Shown in pieces: positions 25,434 through 35,102 of a stretch of DNA of 64,000 nt. This DNA is from Alistipes sp. GTDB lineage: Bacteria; Bacteroidota; Bacteroidia; Bacteroidales; Rikenellaceae. Both the position numbers and the translations under genes were made by a program. The stretch's first letter is position 1. Each line of letters begins with the position of its first letter. The stretch lies in contig JAFQHI010000025.1 of assembly GCA_017398045.1 (NCBI GenBank), positions 248,001 to 312,000 on the forward strand, read 5' to 3'. Below the pieces are notes generated by a model. It saw only the letters and a program-made list of their open reading frames with translations. It searched no databases and was not told the DNA's origin.

Positions 25434-26027
25434 ATGAAAAAGACCGCTTTCCTCTTTGCGCTGTTGCTTTGTCCGCTGTTTTTGTTCGGGCAGAGCGATG
25501 CCGCAGCATCACTCGGCCGTATGCGTCAGGCCATGCAGGCCTTCGAGGGTTATACGGCCTCTTTTACCATCGCCCAGGGTGAGGAGCAGCACCTCGGTTC
25601 GTTCTCGGTCGAGGGAGAGCGTTACCGCATCGAACTTGCCGATATCGAGGTCTATGGCGAACAAGAGGAGCGTTACGAAGTGAATAAGGCGCGGCGTGAG
25701 GTGACGATTCTTAAGACCGATACCCAATCGACCGATATCCTCTCCAACCCCGCCCACGCATTGGAACTCCTTGGCGAGGAGTATCGAGCCGTGCTGTTGA
25801 AAGAGACGGCCACCGATGCCACCTTCAGCCTCGCTGTCGATAGCTCGCTACGCAATGCCGTGCGTCTGACGCTCGATAAGCGGAGCAACCTGCCGCGTCG
25901 CATTGTCTATCTGGCCGATGGTCTGGAGCTTACGATTGAGATTCATTCGATTCAATCGCTGCAAGCTCCGCTGCCCGTCTTCGATAGTTCGCACTACAAG
26001 GAGTACGAACTTATCGACTTTCGGTAG
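25434..26027 (+). CDS. lolA: LolA-like outer-membrane lipoprotein carrier protein
   Basis: A 197-residue periplasmic protein with a cleavable signal peptide (1-20, LFALLLCPLFLFGQS). The mature part fits the LolA fold, an open beta-barrel that carries lipoproteins from inner to outer membrane. Supporting stretches are the early helix LGRMRQAMQAFEGYTASF, a run of beta-strands (GSFSVEGERYRIELADIEVYGE), and LRNAVRLTLDKRSNLPRRIVY. The match is distant, as usual for Bacteroidetes LolA-like proteins. Its place directly after ftsK agrees with the common gene order in the phylum. Confidence 0.82.
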   Translation: MKKTAFLFALLLCPLFLFGQSDAAASLGRMRQAMQAFEGYTASFTIAQGEEQHLGSFSVEGERYRIELADIEVYGEQEERYEVNKARREVTILKTDTQSTDILSNPAHALELLGEEYRAVLLKETATDATFSLAVDSSLRNAVRLTLDKRSNLPRRIVYLADGLELTIEIHSIQSLQAPLPVFDSSHYKEYELIDFR

Positions 26028-26035
26028 GCGGGGTT

Positions 26036-26160
26036 TAAGGGCTTTTTAAGGGTGATTAAAGGGAGCTAAAGGTGGCTAAAGGTGGCTAAAGGTGGCTAAA
26101 GGGTAGGGGGGGGTAAAGTGCCTTAAGGGTGCTTAAGGGTGCTTAAGGTCCCTTAATGGG
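26036..26160. repeat. Purine-arm repeat, copy 6, with CCTTAAGG units
   Basis: Units of TTAAGGGTGATTAAAGGGAG are followed by four CTAAAGGTGG units in tandem, then CCTTAAGGGTGCTTAAGGG repeats that are partly self-complementary. It begins soon after the lolA stop. Confidence 0.8.
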
Positions 26161-26197
26161 TGTTGTATGCGCAACTCGCCACTCTCTTTCCTCTTCG

Positions 26198-26285
26198 CTC
26201 TTTAACCCACCTTTGGTGGCTTGACTTTGCTCCGGCTCGGCATCACGCAAGCGTGTGCGCTCGCCTTAATCGCAAAGTTATCTCT
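26198..26285. repeat. 88-bp structured repeat, copy 1 (upstream of gyrA)
   Basis: Identical to 59908-59995 except for one T/C change in a hairpin loop (26214). It contains the hairpin CCACC-TTT-GGTGG, a second hairpin around CACGCAAGCGTG, and an enclosing inverted repeat ACTTTGC/GCAAAGT. Both copies are flanked by CT-rich tracts (TCTCTCCTC and the like). It lies about 240 bp before gyrA. Confidence 0.9.
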
Positions 26286-26449
26286 TCGCTCTTCGCTCTC
26301 TCTCCGCTCTCTCCTCTCTCTCCTCTTTGCTCTTTCCTCTCAAAATGTCCGAGGGGGTGTCGGTGTGTTTTCTCAACGCCTTAAAATCGCCTAAAAATGG
26401 CCGAAAAACGAAAATTTCTCGCGCGCGTGAGCGAATCGAGGGCCGAAAA
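26286..26449. other. Gap upstream of gyrA: polypyrimidine tract, no gene seen
   Basis: The first 56 bp are almost pure C/T (CTTCGCTCTTCGCTCTCTCT and similar). The rest is A-rich with an inverted repeat TTCTCGC (26416-26422)/GCGAGAA (26453-26459) that overlaps the -33 region of the gyrA promoter. A 62-codon ORF here shows no coding signal. Confidence 0.6.
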
Positions 26450-26481
26450 ATTGCGAGAATCGAAAATAAAGCCTATTTTTG
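26450..26481 (+). promoter_or_regulatory. Promoter of gyrA
   Basis: ATTG (3 of 4 to TTTG), 20 bp, TATTTTTG. It leaves a leader of about 40 nt to the ATG at 26523. Confidence 0.7.
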
Positions 26482-26522
26482 TACGTTATTTATGCGTGAA
26501 AAAGCAATAAACTGATTAAAAC

Positions 26523-29102
26523 ATGATAACTGAAGAAGAGAAGAATGCCGGTTTGGTCGGACGTATTGTTCCGGTCAATATCGAAGAGCAGATGAAATCG
26601 GCCTACATCGACTACTCGATGTCGGTCATCGTCTCCCGCGCCCTTCCCGACGTGCGCGACGGTCTGAAGCCCGTACACCGCCGTATCCTGTTCGATATGT
26701 CGGCCGAGCTGGGTCTGACGCACGACAAACCGACGCGTAAGTCGGCCCGTATCGTGGGTGACGTGCTTGGTAAATTCCACCCCCACGGCGACTCGTCGGT
26801 CTATGAGGCGATGGTTCGTCTGGCACAGGAGTGGGCCATGCGCTACCCGCTGGTGGAGGGCCAGGGTAACTTTGGTTCGATGGACGGTGACTCGGCGGCT
26901 GCCATGCGTTATACGGAGGCCCGTATGCGCAAGATTACCGACGAGGTGATGGCCGATATCGACAAGGAGACGATTGATTGGACCCTGAACTTCGACGATA
27001 CGCTTCAGGAGCCTACCGTATTGCCGACCAAGATTCCGCTCCTCATTGTCAATGGTGCGAGCGGTATTGCCGTAGGTATGGCTACGAACATGGCTCCCCA
27101 CAACCTCTCGGAGGTGGTGGATGCCTGCTGCGCCTATATCGATAACCCCGAGATTACGGGTGAGGAGATGTTGCAATATGTCAAGGCTCCCGACTTCCCG
27201 ACCGGTGCGCAGATTTATGGTTACGAGGGCGTGAAGGAGGCGATGCTGACGGGTCGCGGTCGCGTGGTGATGCGTGCCAAGACCGAGATTGAAACCACCC
27301 CCTCGGGACGTGAGTGTATCGTCGTGACGGAGATTCCCTACATGGTCAATAAGGCGGAGATGATTAAGAAAATCGCCGACATGATTAACGACAAGAAGCT
27401 GGAGGGTATCTCGTACATCAATGACGAGTCGGACCGCTCGGGTCTGCGCATCGTGATTATCGTGAAGCAGGATGCCCTGGCCAGCGTGGTGCTGAACAAC
27501 CTCTACAAGAATACGCCGCTTCAGACGTCGTTTGCGGTGAATAATATCGCCCTTGTAAATGGTCGTCCGCAGCTCTTACCGATGCGCGATTTGGTGATGC
27601 ACTTCGTGAACCATCGCCACGACGTGGTGGTGCGTCGCACACAGTACGACAAGCGTAAGGCCGAGGAGCGTCTGCACATCGTGCAGGGTCTGCTGGTTGC
27701 GCAGGACAACATCGACGAGATTGTACACATCATCCGCTCTTCGCGTACGCCCGACGAGGCCAAGCAGCGCATGATGGAGCGTTTCGGTCTGGACGAGATT
27801 CAGGTATCGGCCATCATCGAGATGCGCCTGCGCGCCTTGACCGGTCTGGAGCATGGCAAATTGATGGCCGAGCGTGACGAGCTGATGGCCTTCATCCAGC
27901 GCATGACCGATATCCTGGCAAGCGAGGCGTTGCAGCTGGAGGTGGTGAAGAACGAACTCATGGAGATTAAGGAGAAGTATGGCGACGAGCGTCGCACGGA
28001 GATTGTCTATGCAGCCGAGGAGTTCAACCCCGAGGATTTCTACGCCAACGAGGATGTGGTGATTACCATTTCGCACATGGGTTACATCAAGCGCACGCCG
28101 CTGGCCGAGTATCGCGCACAGCATCGTGGCGGTATCGGTGTGAAGGGTAGTGCAACGCGCGATGCCGACTTTATCGAGCATATTTATGTGGCCAAGATGC
28201 ACAATACGATGCTCTTCTTCACCGAGCAGGGTAGATGTTATTGGCTCAAGGTATACGAAATTCCCGAAGGAACACGTTCTTCTAAAGGACGAGCCATTCA
28301 AAACGTCATCCAAATCGCCCAGAACGACAAGGTACGTGCCTATATCAACGTGTGGAATTTGCAGGACGAGGAGTTCCTCAACAACTACTACATCGTGATG
28401 TGTACGCGTCGTGGTACGATTAAGAAGACGAAGGTCGAGGCCTACTCGCGTCCGCGTCAGAACGGTATCAACGCCATCGTGGTACGCGAGGGTGATGAGC
28501 TGCTCGATGCAAAGATTACGAGCGGTAACGCCGAAATCCTGATTGCGGCCCGTGAGGGTAAGGCCATCCGCTTCAACGAGCAGACGGTGCGCCCGATTGG
28601 CCGTGTCGGTGCCGGTGTTCGCGGTATCTCGATTGAGGACGACGACGAGGTGGTTGGCATGATTGCCGTCGAGCCGGACGACAAGAAGGATGTGCTGGTA
28701 GTGAGCGAGAATGGTTTCGGTAAGCGTACCGACCTCGATGAGTATCGCATCACGAACCGTGGCGGTAAGGGTGTCAAGACCATCAATGTCACGGAGAAGA
28801 CCGGCAAGCTGGTGTCGATTCAGGCTGTGGGCGATGATAACGACCTGATGGTCATCAACCGCTCGGGTGTGGTGATTCGCACGGCTGTGGACCAGATTCG
28901 CTTGGCGGGTCGCGCCACGCAGGGTGTGAAGGTGATTAACCTCCGCGAGGGTGACTCTATTGCTTCGGTCGTAGTTGTTCCGAAGAACGACGAGGGCGAG
29001 GAGCAGACGGAGAATCCCGCAATCGAGGGTGCCAATGAGGGGGAGGCCGTAGTGGTTGAGACGCCCGCAACGGAGGCTCCCGAACCGCAGGCAGAGGCAT
29101 AG
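26523..29102 (+). CDS. gyrA: DNA gyrase subunit A
   Basis: An 859-residue breakage-reunion subunit of DNA gyrase, which introduces negative supercoils. The catalytic tyrosine is Tyr130 in AMRYTEARM. The quinolone-determining region reads HGDSSVYE with Ser91 and Glu95 at the positions of E. coli Ser83 and Asp87, i.e. the drug-sensitive Ser is kept. The C-terminal pinwheel shows the repeated [28 protein letters not shown] blades, including a GyrA-box-like RSSKGRA. It ends in an acidic tail. gyrB is not in this window. The TPR gene follows after 42 bp. Confidence 0.96.
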   Translation: MITEEEKNAGLVGRIVPVNIEEQMKSAYIDYSMSVIVSRALPDVRDGLKPVHRRILFDMSAELGLTHDKPTRKSARIVGDVLGKFHPHGDSSVYEAMVRLAQEWAMRYPLVEGQGNFGSMDGDSAAAMRYTEARMRKITDEVMADIDKETIDWTLNFDDTLQEPTVLPTKIPLLIVNGASGIAVGMATNMAPHNLSEVVDACCAYIDNPEITGEEMLQYVKAPDFPTGAQIYGYEGVKEAMLTGRGRVVMRAKTEIETTPSGRECIVVTEIPYMVNKAEMIKKIADMINDKKLEGISYINDESDRSGLRIVIIVKQDALASVVLNNLYKNTPLQTSFAVNNIALVNGRPQLLPMRDLVMHFVNHRHDVVVRRTQYDKRKAEERLHIVQGLLVAQDNIDEIVHIIRSSRTPDEAKQRMMERFGLDEIQVSAIIEMRLRALTGLEHGKLMAERDELMAFIQRMTDILASEALQLEVVKNELMEIKEKYGDERRTEIVYAAEEFNPEDFYANEDVVITISHMGYIKRTPLAEYRAQHRGGIGVKGSATRDADFIEHIYVAKMHNTMLFFTEQGRCYWLKVYEIPEGTRSSKGRAIQNVIQIAQNDKVRAYINVWNLQDEEFLNNYYIVMCTRRGTIKKTKVEAYSRPRQNGINAIVVREGDELLDAKITSGNAEILIAAREGKAIRFNEQTVRPIGRVGAGVRGISIEDDDEVVGMIAVEPDDKKDVLVVSENGFGKRTDLDEYRITNRGGKGVKTINVTEKTGKLVSIQAVGDDNDLMVINRSGVVIRTAVDQIRLAGRATQGVKVINLREGDSIASVVVVPKNDEGEEQTENPAIEGANEGEAVVVETPATEAPEPQAEA

Positions 29103-29144
29103 TGGATTGAAAATTAAACAACAAAACCTTAAATTCATACGACA

Positions 29145-30491
29145 ATGAAAAGAATGATTTTGGTGGCTCTGGCCGCCGTGCTGTTGGCTGTACCGGCCGC
29201 TGAGGCACAGAAGGTAAACAAGTCGTCGATTGTTGCAAAGCTTCAGAAGAGCGATGCCGATATCAATGACGCAAAGAAGAGTGTGAAGGCCGCAACGTGG
29301 GTAAACCGCGGTAAGGCTTACTACGAGGCTGCCGTTGCTCCGACGAAGGATGTATTCGTGGGCATGGAGACGATGATGCTCAAGCTCACCTGCGGTGAGC
29401 CGCAGTCGCAGGGTCAGGAGACGCTGGCCGGTGTGGCTTACGAGTCGTGGGTTTATCCCTTCGTAACGGTTTATGTAAAGGATGGCAAGGTGGCCACCTG
29501 GACCGAGACGCAGACGGTTTATCAGGGTGCCGGCAAGGTAGCTGTTGAGGCCTACCTGAAGGCACTTGAGATTGATGCGAAGCAGGCCGAGAAGGTGAAG
29601 GAGGGTCTTCAGCAGCTCGCCAACTTCTACTCGCAGCTGGGTAACACGTCGCTCGACGCTGCCCGCTATGCCGATGCTGCCGAGGGTTATCTGGCCGCTC
29701 ATGAGATTCTCTCGAACCCCGTGATGGGTGAGGAGCAGGATGGTACGCTGGTTTACTATGCCGGTTATCTCCGCACGATGGACGGTGCCAAGAATCCCGA
29801 GTCGTTTGTTAAGGGTGCCAAGCACCTGGAGGATGCTTTGGCCATGAACTATGCCGACGAGGAGGGTAATATCTACTACTACCTCTTCCACTGCTACTAT
29901 GGCCAGAAGGAGGCTGACAAGGCAAATGTCATGAAGGCCAAGGATGCGCTGTTGGCAGGTATCGAGAAGTTCCCGAAGAATGAGCGTATTCTGGAGGGTC
30001 TGATGCAGCTCTACACGGCCGAGGAGGGTGTTGGTGACCCGCAGGATTTGGTAGCTATGCTCGATGCACAGCTGGCCGAGAATCCCGAGAGCGTGGACCT
30101 CTGGTTTGGTCGCGGTCGTCTGTTCTATGCACTGAAGGATTTCGACAAGTCGGTTGAGTCGTTCCAGAAGGTTGCCGAGCTGAAGCCCGAGCTGTATGAG
30201 GGTTGGTTCTACCTGGGTCTGTTCTACACCTTGAAGGGTGACCAGCAGAACCAGATTATCAACGATAAGCAGTACACCTCGCAGGCCGCTTACGATGCTG
30301 ACCTGGAGGCTGTAAACGACATCTATCGTCAGGCACTGCCCGCTTTCGAGAAGGCACTGGAAATCAACCCCAACAGCGTTGATACGCTCGAGTCGTTGAA
30401 GGCCATCTGCTTCCGTCTGCGCGACGACGAGGGTATGATGGACAAGTACAACAAGTACAACGCTGCTTGGCAGGCTGCAAAGGCTCAGTAG
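29145..30491 (+). CDS. Exported tetratricopeptide-repeat protein
   Basis: A 448-residue protein with a signal peptide (1-21, ending AEAQ). Several TPR-like helical pairs lie in the second half, for example AVEAYLKALEIDAKQAEKVK, DLWFGRGRLFYALKDFDKSV and ALPAFEKALEINPNSVDTLE. The N-terminal 130 residues (VNRGKAYYEAAVAPTKDVFVG) are less repetitive. TPR arrays usually serve as protein-binding scaffolds; the partner here is not known. The gene follows gyrA by 42 bp, an order I associate with Bacteroidetes genomes. A clear terminator follows it. Confidence 0.85.
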   Translation: MKRMILVALAAVLLAVPAAEAQKVNKSSIVAKLQKSDADINDAKKSVKAATWVNRGKAYYEAAVAPTKDVFVGMETMMLKLTCGEPQSQGQETLAGVAYESWVYPFVTVYVKDGKVATWTETQTVYQGAGKVAVEAYLKALEIDAKQAEKVKEGLQQLANFYSQLGNTSLDAARYADAAEGYLAAHEILSNPVMGEEQDGTLVYYAGYLRTMDGAKNPESFVKGAKHLEDALAMNYADEEGNIYYYLFHCYYGQKEADKANVMKAKDALLAGIEKFPKNERILEGLMQLYTAEEGVGDPQDLVAMLDAQLAENPESVDLWFGRGRLFYALKDFDKSVESFQKVAELKPELYEGWFYLGLFYTLKGDQQNQIINDKQYTSQAAYDADLEAVNDIYRQALPAFEKALEINPNSVDTLESLKAICFRLRDDEGMMDKYNKYNAAWQAAKAQ

Positions 30492-30531
30492 TTGAAGATT
30501 TTGTAGGGTTTATTTAGCCCTTCCTTGTAGG

Positions 30532-30568
30532 CCCCGAACGGTGATTCGTTCGGGGCTTGTTGTTTTTC
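30532..30568 (+). terminator. Rho-independent terminator after the gyrA-TPR unit
   Basis: A 10-bp perfect stem GCCCCGAACG/CGTTCGGGGC with a 6-nt loop, followed by a T-rich tail TTGTTGTTTTT. Confidence 0.9.
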
Positions 30569-30670
30569 GGACGGGGAGCAAATGGGCGTTAAGAGGTGCT
30601 ATGGGTGATGCACGATTTTCGTAGTAGCTTTTAGTTTTCTGTAGCTCCCTTTATCAACGCGCTTTTTTTT

Positions 30671-30701
30671 ATTGCTAAAGCAATAAATTTCATTATCTTT
30701 G
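30671..30701 (+). promoter_or_regulatory. Promoter of the suf operon with overlapping palindrome
   Basis: ATTG, 19 bp, TATCTTTG (30694-30701) fits the Bacteroidetes consensus. A perfect palindrome ATTGCT-AA-AGCAAT (30671-30684) covers the -33 element and part of the spacer, a position where a bound regulator would block polymerase. The regulator is unknown. Confidence 0.65.
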
Positions 30702-30730
30702 CATGATATAGTGACTATAGCGTGACTACT

Positions 30731-32179
30731 ATGGCAGAAAAGAACGAAAAAGAGATATTGCAAGACCTTACGGGCGAGGAGTACAAGTATGGCTTCACGA
30801 CCGATATTGAGACCGAACTGATTGAAAAGGGGCTTTCGGAGGGGGTGATTCGCACCATCTCCGAGAAAAAGGGTGAGCCGGAGTGGATGACCGAGCGTCG
30901 TCTGGAGGCTTATCGCTATTGGCTGACGTTGGAGCATCCTCGTTGGGCGCACCTCGATATTCCCGAAATCGACTTTCAGGATATCATCTACTATGCCGCC
31001 CCGAAGCCCAAGAAGAAGCTCGGCTCGATGGATGAGGTGGACCCCGAACTGAAACGCACCTTCGATAAGTTGGGTATTCCGCTCGAGGAGCAGATGGCAC
31101 TGGCCGGTGTGGCGGTGGATGCCGTAATGGATTCGGTGTCGGTCAAGACCACCTTCCGCGAGACGCTCAAGGAGAAGGGTATCATCTTCTGCTCCATCTC
31201 CGAGGCGATTAAGGAGCATCCCGAACTGGTGAAGATGTATCTGGGCAGCGTGGTGCCTTACAAGGATAATTTCTACGCGGCACTCAATGCGGCCGTCTTT
31301 TCGGATGGTTCGTTCTGCTACATCCCCAAGGGGGTGCGTTGCCCGATGGAACTTTCGACCTATTTCCGCATCAATGCAGCCGGTACGGGCCAGTTCGAGC
31401 GCACGCTCATCGTAGCCGACGAGGGTTCGTATGTGAGCTACCTGGAGGGTTGCACCGCCCCGCAGCGCGATGAAAATCAGCTCCACGCCGCCGTGGTGGA
31501 GATTGTCGTAGAGAAGGATGCCGAGGTGAAATACTCCACGGTGCAGAATTGGTATCCGGGCGATAAGGAGGGTAAAGGCGGTGTCTATAACTTTGTGACC
31601 AAGCGCGGACTTTGCCGTGAGAACGGCCGTCTGTCGTGGACGCAGGTCGAGACCGGCTCGGCCATCACGTGGAAATATCCGAGCTGCGTGTTGTTGGGCG
31701 ATAACTCGGTGGGCGAGTTCTACTCGGTGGCCATGACCAACAATTTCCAGCAGGCCGACACGGGTACGAAGATGATTCATATCGGCAAGAACACCCGTTC
31801 GCGCATCGTGTCGAAGGGTATCTCGGCCGGTAAGAGCCAGAACGCCTACCGTGGTCTGGTGCGCGTGAATCCGGGTGCGGAGTATGCCCGCAACTATTCG
31901 CAGTGCGATTCGCTGCTCATTGGTGATAAGTGTGGCGCACACACCTTCCCCGTGGTCGATTGTCGCAACCGCACGGCCGTCCTGGAGCATGAGGCCACGA
32001 CCTCGAAGATTTCCGACGACCAGCTCTTTTACTGCAACCAGCGCGGCCTGACGACCGAAGATGCGGTGGGGCTGATTGTGAATGGGTATGCCCGCGAGGT
32101 GTTGGCCAAGCTCCCGATGGAGTTCGCCGTCGAGGCCCAAAAACTCCTGGCTTTGCAGTTGGAGGGTAGCGTGGGTTAA
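30731..32179 (+). CDS. sufB: Fe-S cluster scaffold subunit SufB
   Basis: A 482-residue subunit of the SufBCD complex, on which Fe-S clusters are assembled. The long right-handed beta-helix core is recognisable ([49 protein letters not shown]). The C-terminal segment carries the conserved [26 protein letters not shown] with cysteines, followed by EHEATTSKI. Start chosen as ATG at 30731; a GTG three codons upstream is less likely. It heads the operon sufB-sufC-sufD-sufS. Confidence 0.96.
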   Translation: MAEKNEKEILQDLTGEEYKYGFTTDIETELIEKGLSEGVIRTISEKKGEPEWMTERRLEAYRYWLTLEHPRWAHLDIPEIDFQDIIYYAAPKPKKKLGSMDEVDPELKRTFDKLGIPLEEQMALAGVAVDAVMDSVSVKTTFRETLKEKGIIFCSISEAIKEHPELVKMYLGSVVPYKDNFYAALNAAVFSDGSFCYIPKGVRCPMELSTYFRINAAGTGQFERTLIVADEGSYVSYLEGCTAPQRDENQLHAAVVEIVVEKDAEVKYSTVQNWYPGDKEGKGGVYNFVTKRGLCRENGRLSWTQVETGSAITWKYPSCVLLGDNSVGEFYSVAMTNNFQQADTGTKMIHIGKNTRSRIVSKGISAGKSQNAYRGLVRVNPGAEYARNYSQCDSLLIGDKCGAHTFPVVDCRNRTAVLEHEATTSKISDDQLFYCNQRGLTTEDAVGLIVNGYAREVLAKLPMEFAVEAQKLLALQLEGSVG

Positions 32180-32236
32180 TGTTTTAACTCCGAATATTAA
32201 ATAATTGAATCGAAAAAATAAAAAAATAAACAATAT

Positions 32237-32989
32237 ATGTTAAAAGTTAAAGATTTACACGCATCGGTCGATGGCAAGGAGATTCTTTGCGGCATCAACC
32301 TCGAGGTGAAGGCGGGCGAAGTGCATGCCATCATGGGACCGAACGGCTCGGGCAAATCGACCCTGGCATCGGTCTTGGCCGGCAACGAGAAATTCACGGT
32401 CACCCAGGGTGAGGTGGAGTTCGAAGGCCGCAATCTGCTCGAAAGTTCGATTGAGGAGCGCGCCCGCATGGGTCTCTTCCTCGGCTTTCAGTATCCGGTC
32501 GAGATTCCGGGTGTGACGATGGCCAACTTCATGAAGATTGCCGTCAACGAGCAGCGCAAATTCCGTGGCGAGGAGCCGCTGACTGCTGCCGAGTTTTTGA
32601 AGTTGATGCGCGAGAAGGCGAAGGTCGTGGAGTTGGATGCAAAACTCACGTCGCGTGCCGTGAATGAGGGCTTCTCGGGTGGCGAGAAGAAGAAGAACGA
32701 GATTTTCCAGATGGCGATGCTCGACCCGAAGTTGGCGATTTTGGACGAAACCGACTCAGGCCTCGATATCGACGCGCTGCGTATTGTGGCTACGGGTGTC
32801 ACGAAGCTCCATACGGAGGAGAATGCCACTGTGGTCATTACCCACTATCAGCGTCTGCTGGACTATATTGTCCCCGATTATGTGCATGTGCTGTATAAGG
32901 GGCGCATCATCTATACGGGCGACAAGTCGCTGGCCCTGAAGCTCGAGAAGGAGGGCTACGATTGGTTGATTAACGACTATAAAGAGTAG
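32237..32989 (+). CDS. sufC: Fe-S assembly ATPase SufC
   Basis: A 250-residue ABC-type ATPase that powers the SufBCD scaffold in the cytoplasm. Walker A is GPNGSGKST (about 34-42). The Q-loop follows in LGFQYPVEIPG, then the signature EGFSGGEKKKNEIFQM, Walker B KLAILDETDSGLD and the switch His in VITHYQRLL. Length and the SufC-specific FSGGEKKRNE variant are typical. sufD starts 4 bp downstream. Confidence 0.96.
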   Translation: MLKVKDLHASVDGKEILCGINLEVKAGEVHAIMGPNGSGKSTLASVLAGNEKFTVTQGEVEFEGRNLLESSIEERARMGLFLGFQYPVEIPGVTMANFMKIAVNEQRKFRGEEPLTAAEFLKLMREKAKVVELDAKLTSRAVNEGFSGGEKKKNEIFQMAMLDPKLAILDETDSGLDIDALRIVATGVTKLHTEENATVVITHYQRLLDYIVPDYVHVLYKGRIIYTGDKSLALKLEKEGYDWLINDYKE

Positions 32990-32993
32990 CGGC

Positions 32994-33809
32994 ATGGAGT
33001 TGCGCGAATTGATACGCGATTGGAAGCAGGTCAAGGAGCAGTGGACGGTCTCCGGATGCGAAGAGCAACCCGTCGTGTCGCTCTCGCCGGAGCATCTGAC
33101 GGTCGAGGTGGCCGAAGGTGGAGCGGCTCATCTGGTGATTCTGTGTCATGAGCCACGCACCTCGGAGCTGAAACTGCACCTCGCCGAAGGGGCATCCCTG
33201 ACGGTCAACCTCCTCTTTACGGCCGAGGCTTTTCTCTCGCTCGAAGCCGACCAGGAGGCACACAGCTCGCTGAAGATGACCTCCGTGGAGTTGGGTTCGG
33301 CCAATGCCCGCCTAACGATTAACCTCCGTGGCCGAGATGCCGAGAGCGAGGTAAATGGCGTCTTTCTTACCGGTGGTGAGGAGCATGCCGAGCTGATGAT
33401 TCGCACGAATCACCTCGCTGCGGATTGCCGCAGCCGCTCGATAGCCCGCGGTGTGGCCGGTGGCAAGTCGGTGGGACGTTTCGAAGGGATGGTCTATGTG
33501 GCGCAGGATGCCCAGCGCACCGATGCCGAGCAGCAGAATCGCAACCTGCTCCTCTCTCAGAAGGCCCGCATCGAGACGATGCCCCAGCTCGAAATCTATG
33601 CCGACGATGTGAAGTGTTCGCATGGAGCCACGGTCGGGCAGATGGACCAGGAGGCTGTCTATTATATGCGCCAGCGCGGTATGGACGAGCAGCAGGCGCG
33701 TCGTCTGCAAATCGTCGGCTTTGTGGGCGATTTGGTGATGCACTGCAACGAGGATGCGCTGTGTGATGCGGTGCTGAAACTCATGGAGCAGAAATTAGAA
33801 ACGATGTAA
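32994..33809 (+). CDS. sufD: Fe-S assembly protein SufD, short form
   Basis: A 271-residue SufD. The conserved C-terminal part is intact: beta-helix strands (ARLTINLRGRDAESEVNGVFL), then LEIYADDVKCSHGATVGQMDQEAVYYMRQRG, including the CSHGATVG motif whose His in E. coli SufD sits at the cluster-forming interface with SufB. SufD proteins are usually above 400 residues, so the N-terminal helical domain is largely missing. No frameshift is evident upstream: only 4 bp separate it from sufC. This looks like genuine reduction and not a broken gene. Position between sufC and sufS supports the assignment. Confidence 0.88.
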   Translation: MELRELIRDWKQVKEQWTVSGCEEQPVVSLSPEHLTVEVAEGGAAHLVILCHEPRTSELKLHLAEGASLTVNLLFTAEAFLSLEADQEAHSSLKMTSVELGSANARLTINLRGRDAESEVNGVFLTGGEEHAELMIRTNHLAADCRSRSIARGVAGGKSVGRFEGMVYVAQDAQRTDAEQQNRNLLLSQKARIETMPQLEIYADDVKCSHGATVGQMDQEAVYYMRQRGMDEQQARRLQIVGFVGDLVMHCNEDALCDAVLKLMEQKLETM

Positions 33810-33822
33810 TCAACTACCACCC

Positions 33823-35043
33823 ATGTTTGATGTTGAACAAATCCGCAAGGAGTTTCCGCTCTTAAGCCGCGAGGTCTATGGTCGCCGACTCGTCTATCTC
33901 GATAGTGGAGCCACGGCCCAGAAACCCGAGGTGGTGATTCGTGCGGTGGATAGATTGCATCGGGAGCTGAATGCCAACATCCACCGCGGTGTGCATTACC
34001 TCTCGGAGCAGGCAACCGAGGCCTATGAGGCGGCCCGCGAAGAGGTAGCCCGCTTCATCGGAGCCGGCAGCAAGGAGGAGATTATCTTCACGGCTGGAGC
34101 GACGGCCTCCATCAATTTGGTGGCCTATGCCTGGAGTGAGCGTTTCCTGCAGGCGGGGGATAATATCCTCATTAGCGAGCTGGAACACCACTCGAACATC
34201 GTTCCGTGGCAATTGGCTGCCGAGCGTAAGGGTGCCGAGATTCGCGTACTGCCGTTTGACGATGCGGGCAACCTGATGGTCGAAAAACTGCCCGAATTGT
34301 TGGATGAGCGCACCAAGTTGGTGGCCGTTACCGAGGCTTCGAATACGCTCGGTACGCGCCCCGATTTGCGCCCTATCATTGCGGCAGCCCACCGTGTGGG
34401 AGCGGTTGTGATGGTCGATGGTTGCCAGGGCGTGGTGCATGGCGGAGGTCATGTCGAGGAGTTGGATTGCGACTTCTACGCCTTCTCGGGACACAAACTC
34501 TACGGCCCGACCGGTATCGGTGTGTTGTACGGCAAGCGGGCTTTGCTCGATGCGATGCCGCCCTTTATGGGGGGTGGCGATATGGTGGACCGCGTATCGT
34601 TCGAAAAGACGACCTATGCCCCCGTGCCGCTCAAATTTGAGGCCGGCACGGCCAACTATATCGGTGCCATTGCCCTGAAGGAGGCGATTGGTTTCCTGCA
34701 GGAGGTGGGCATCGAGGCGGTCGAAGCACACGAACACCACCTGTTGCAAATGGCTACCGAGGAGCTGAACCGTATTCCCGGACTTCGAATTTACGGTACG
34801 ACAGCCAATAAATGTGCCATTCTTTCGTTTAATGTAGAGGGGGTGCATGGCTACGATATGGGCATGATTCTCGATAAGCTCGGCATTGCCATCCGCACGG
34901 GACAACATTGTGCCGAGCCGGTGATGCAACATTTCGGGGTGCAGGGTATGTGCCGCGCCTCGTTGGCGATGTATAATACGGAGGAGGAGATTGAGGCCCT
35001 GGTGAAGGGGGTCGGGCGTGCCGTCAGGATGTTGCGCGGATAA
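33823..35043 (+). CDS. sufS: Cysteine desulfurase SufS
   Basis: A 406-residue PLP enzyme that takes sulfur from cysteine for Fe-S cluster assembly. The PLP-binding lysine is in SGHKLYGPTG (Lys225) and the persulfide cysteine in RTGQHCAEP (Cys363), the group II (SufS/CsdA) context. The substrate-binding NIHRGVHYLSEQAT and LEHHSNIVPW motifs are present. It completes the suf operon. No sufE or sufU sulfur acceptor is encoded nearby, so the sulfur-transfer partner lies elsewhere or is absent. Confidence 0.95.
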   Translation: MFDVEQIRKEFPLLSREVYGRRLVYLDSGATAQKPEVVIRAVDRLHRELNANIHRGVHYLSEQATEAYEAAREEVARFIGAGSKEEIIFTAGATASINLVAYAWSERFLQAGDNILISELEHHSNIVPWQLAAERKGAEIRVLPFDDAGNLMVEKLPELLDERTKLVAVTEASNTLGTRPDLRPIIAAAHRVGAVVMVDGCQGVVHGGGHVEELDCDFYAFSGHKLYGPTGIGVLYGKRALLDAMPPFMGGGDMVDRVSFEKTTYAPVPLKFEAGTANYIGAIALKEAIGFLQEVGIEAVEAHEHHLLQMATEELNRIPGLRIYGTTANKCAILSFNVEGVHGYDMGMILDKLGIAIRTGQHCAEPVMQHFGVQGMCRASLAMYNTEEEIEALVKGVGRAVRMLRG

Positions 35044-35102
35044 AGCCCCGGAAAGGAAGTTTCGAAAAACAGCATAGAATAACCCAAATTACACGAAATA
35101 AG

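Noticed and set aside
26327-26515. A 62-codon ORF upstream of gyrA
   Set aside because: Crosses the gyrA promoter and has no homology that I recognise.
27576-29891. A 771-codon minus-strand ORF opposite gyrA and the TPR gene
   Set aside because: Spans two unrelated real genes in antisense and has no motif; a codon-bias artefact.
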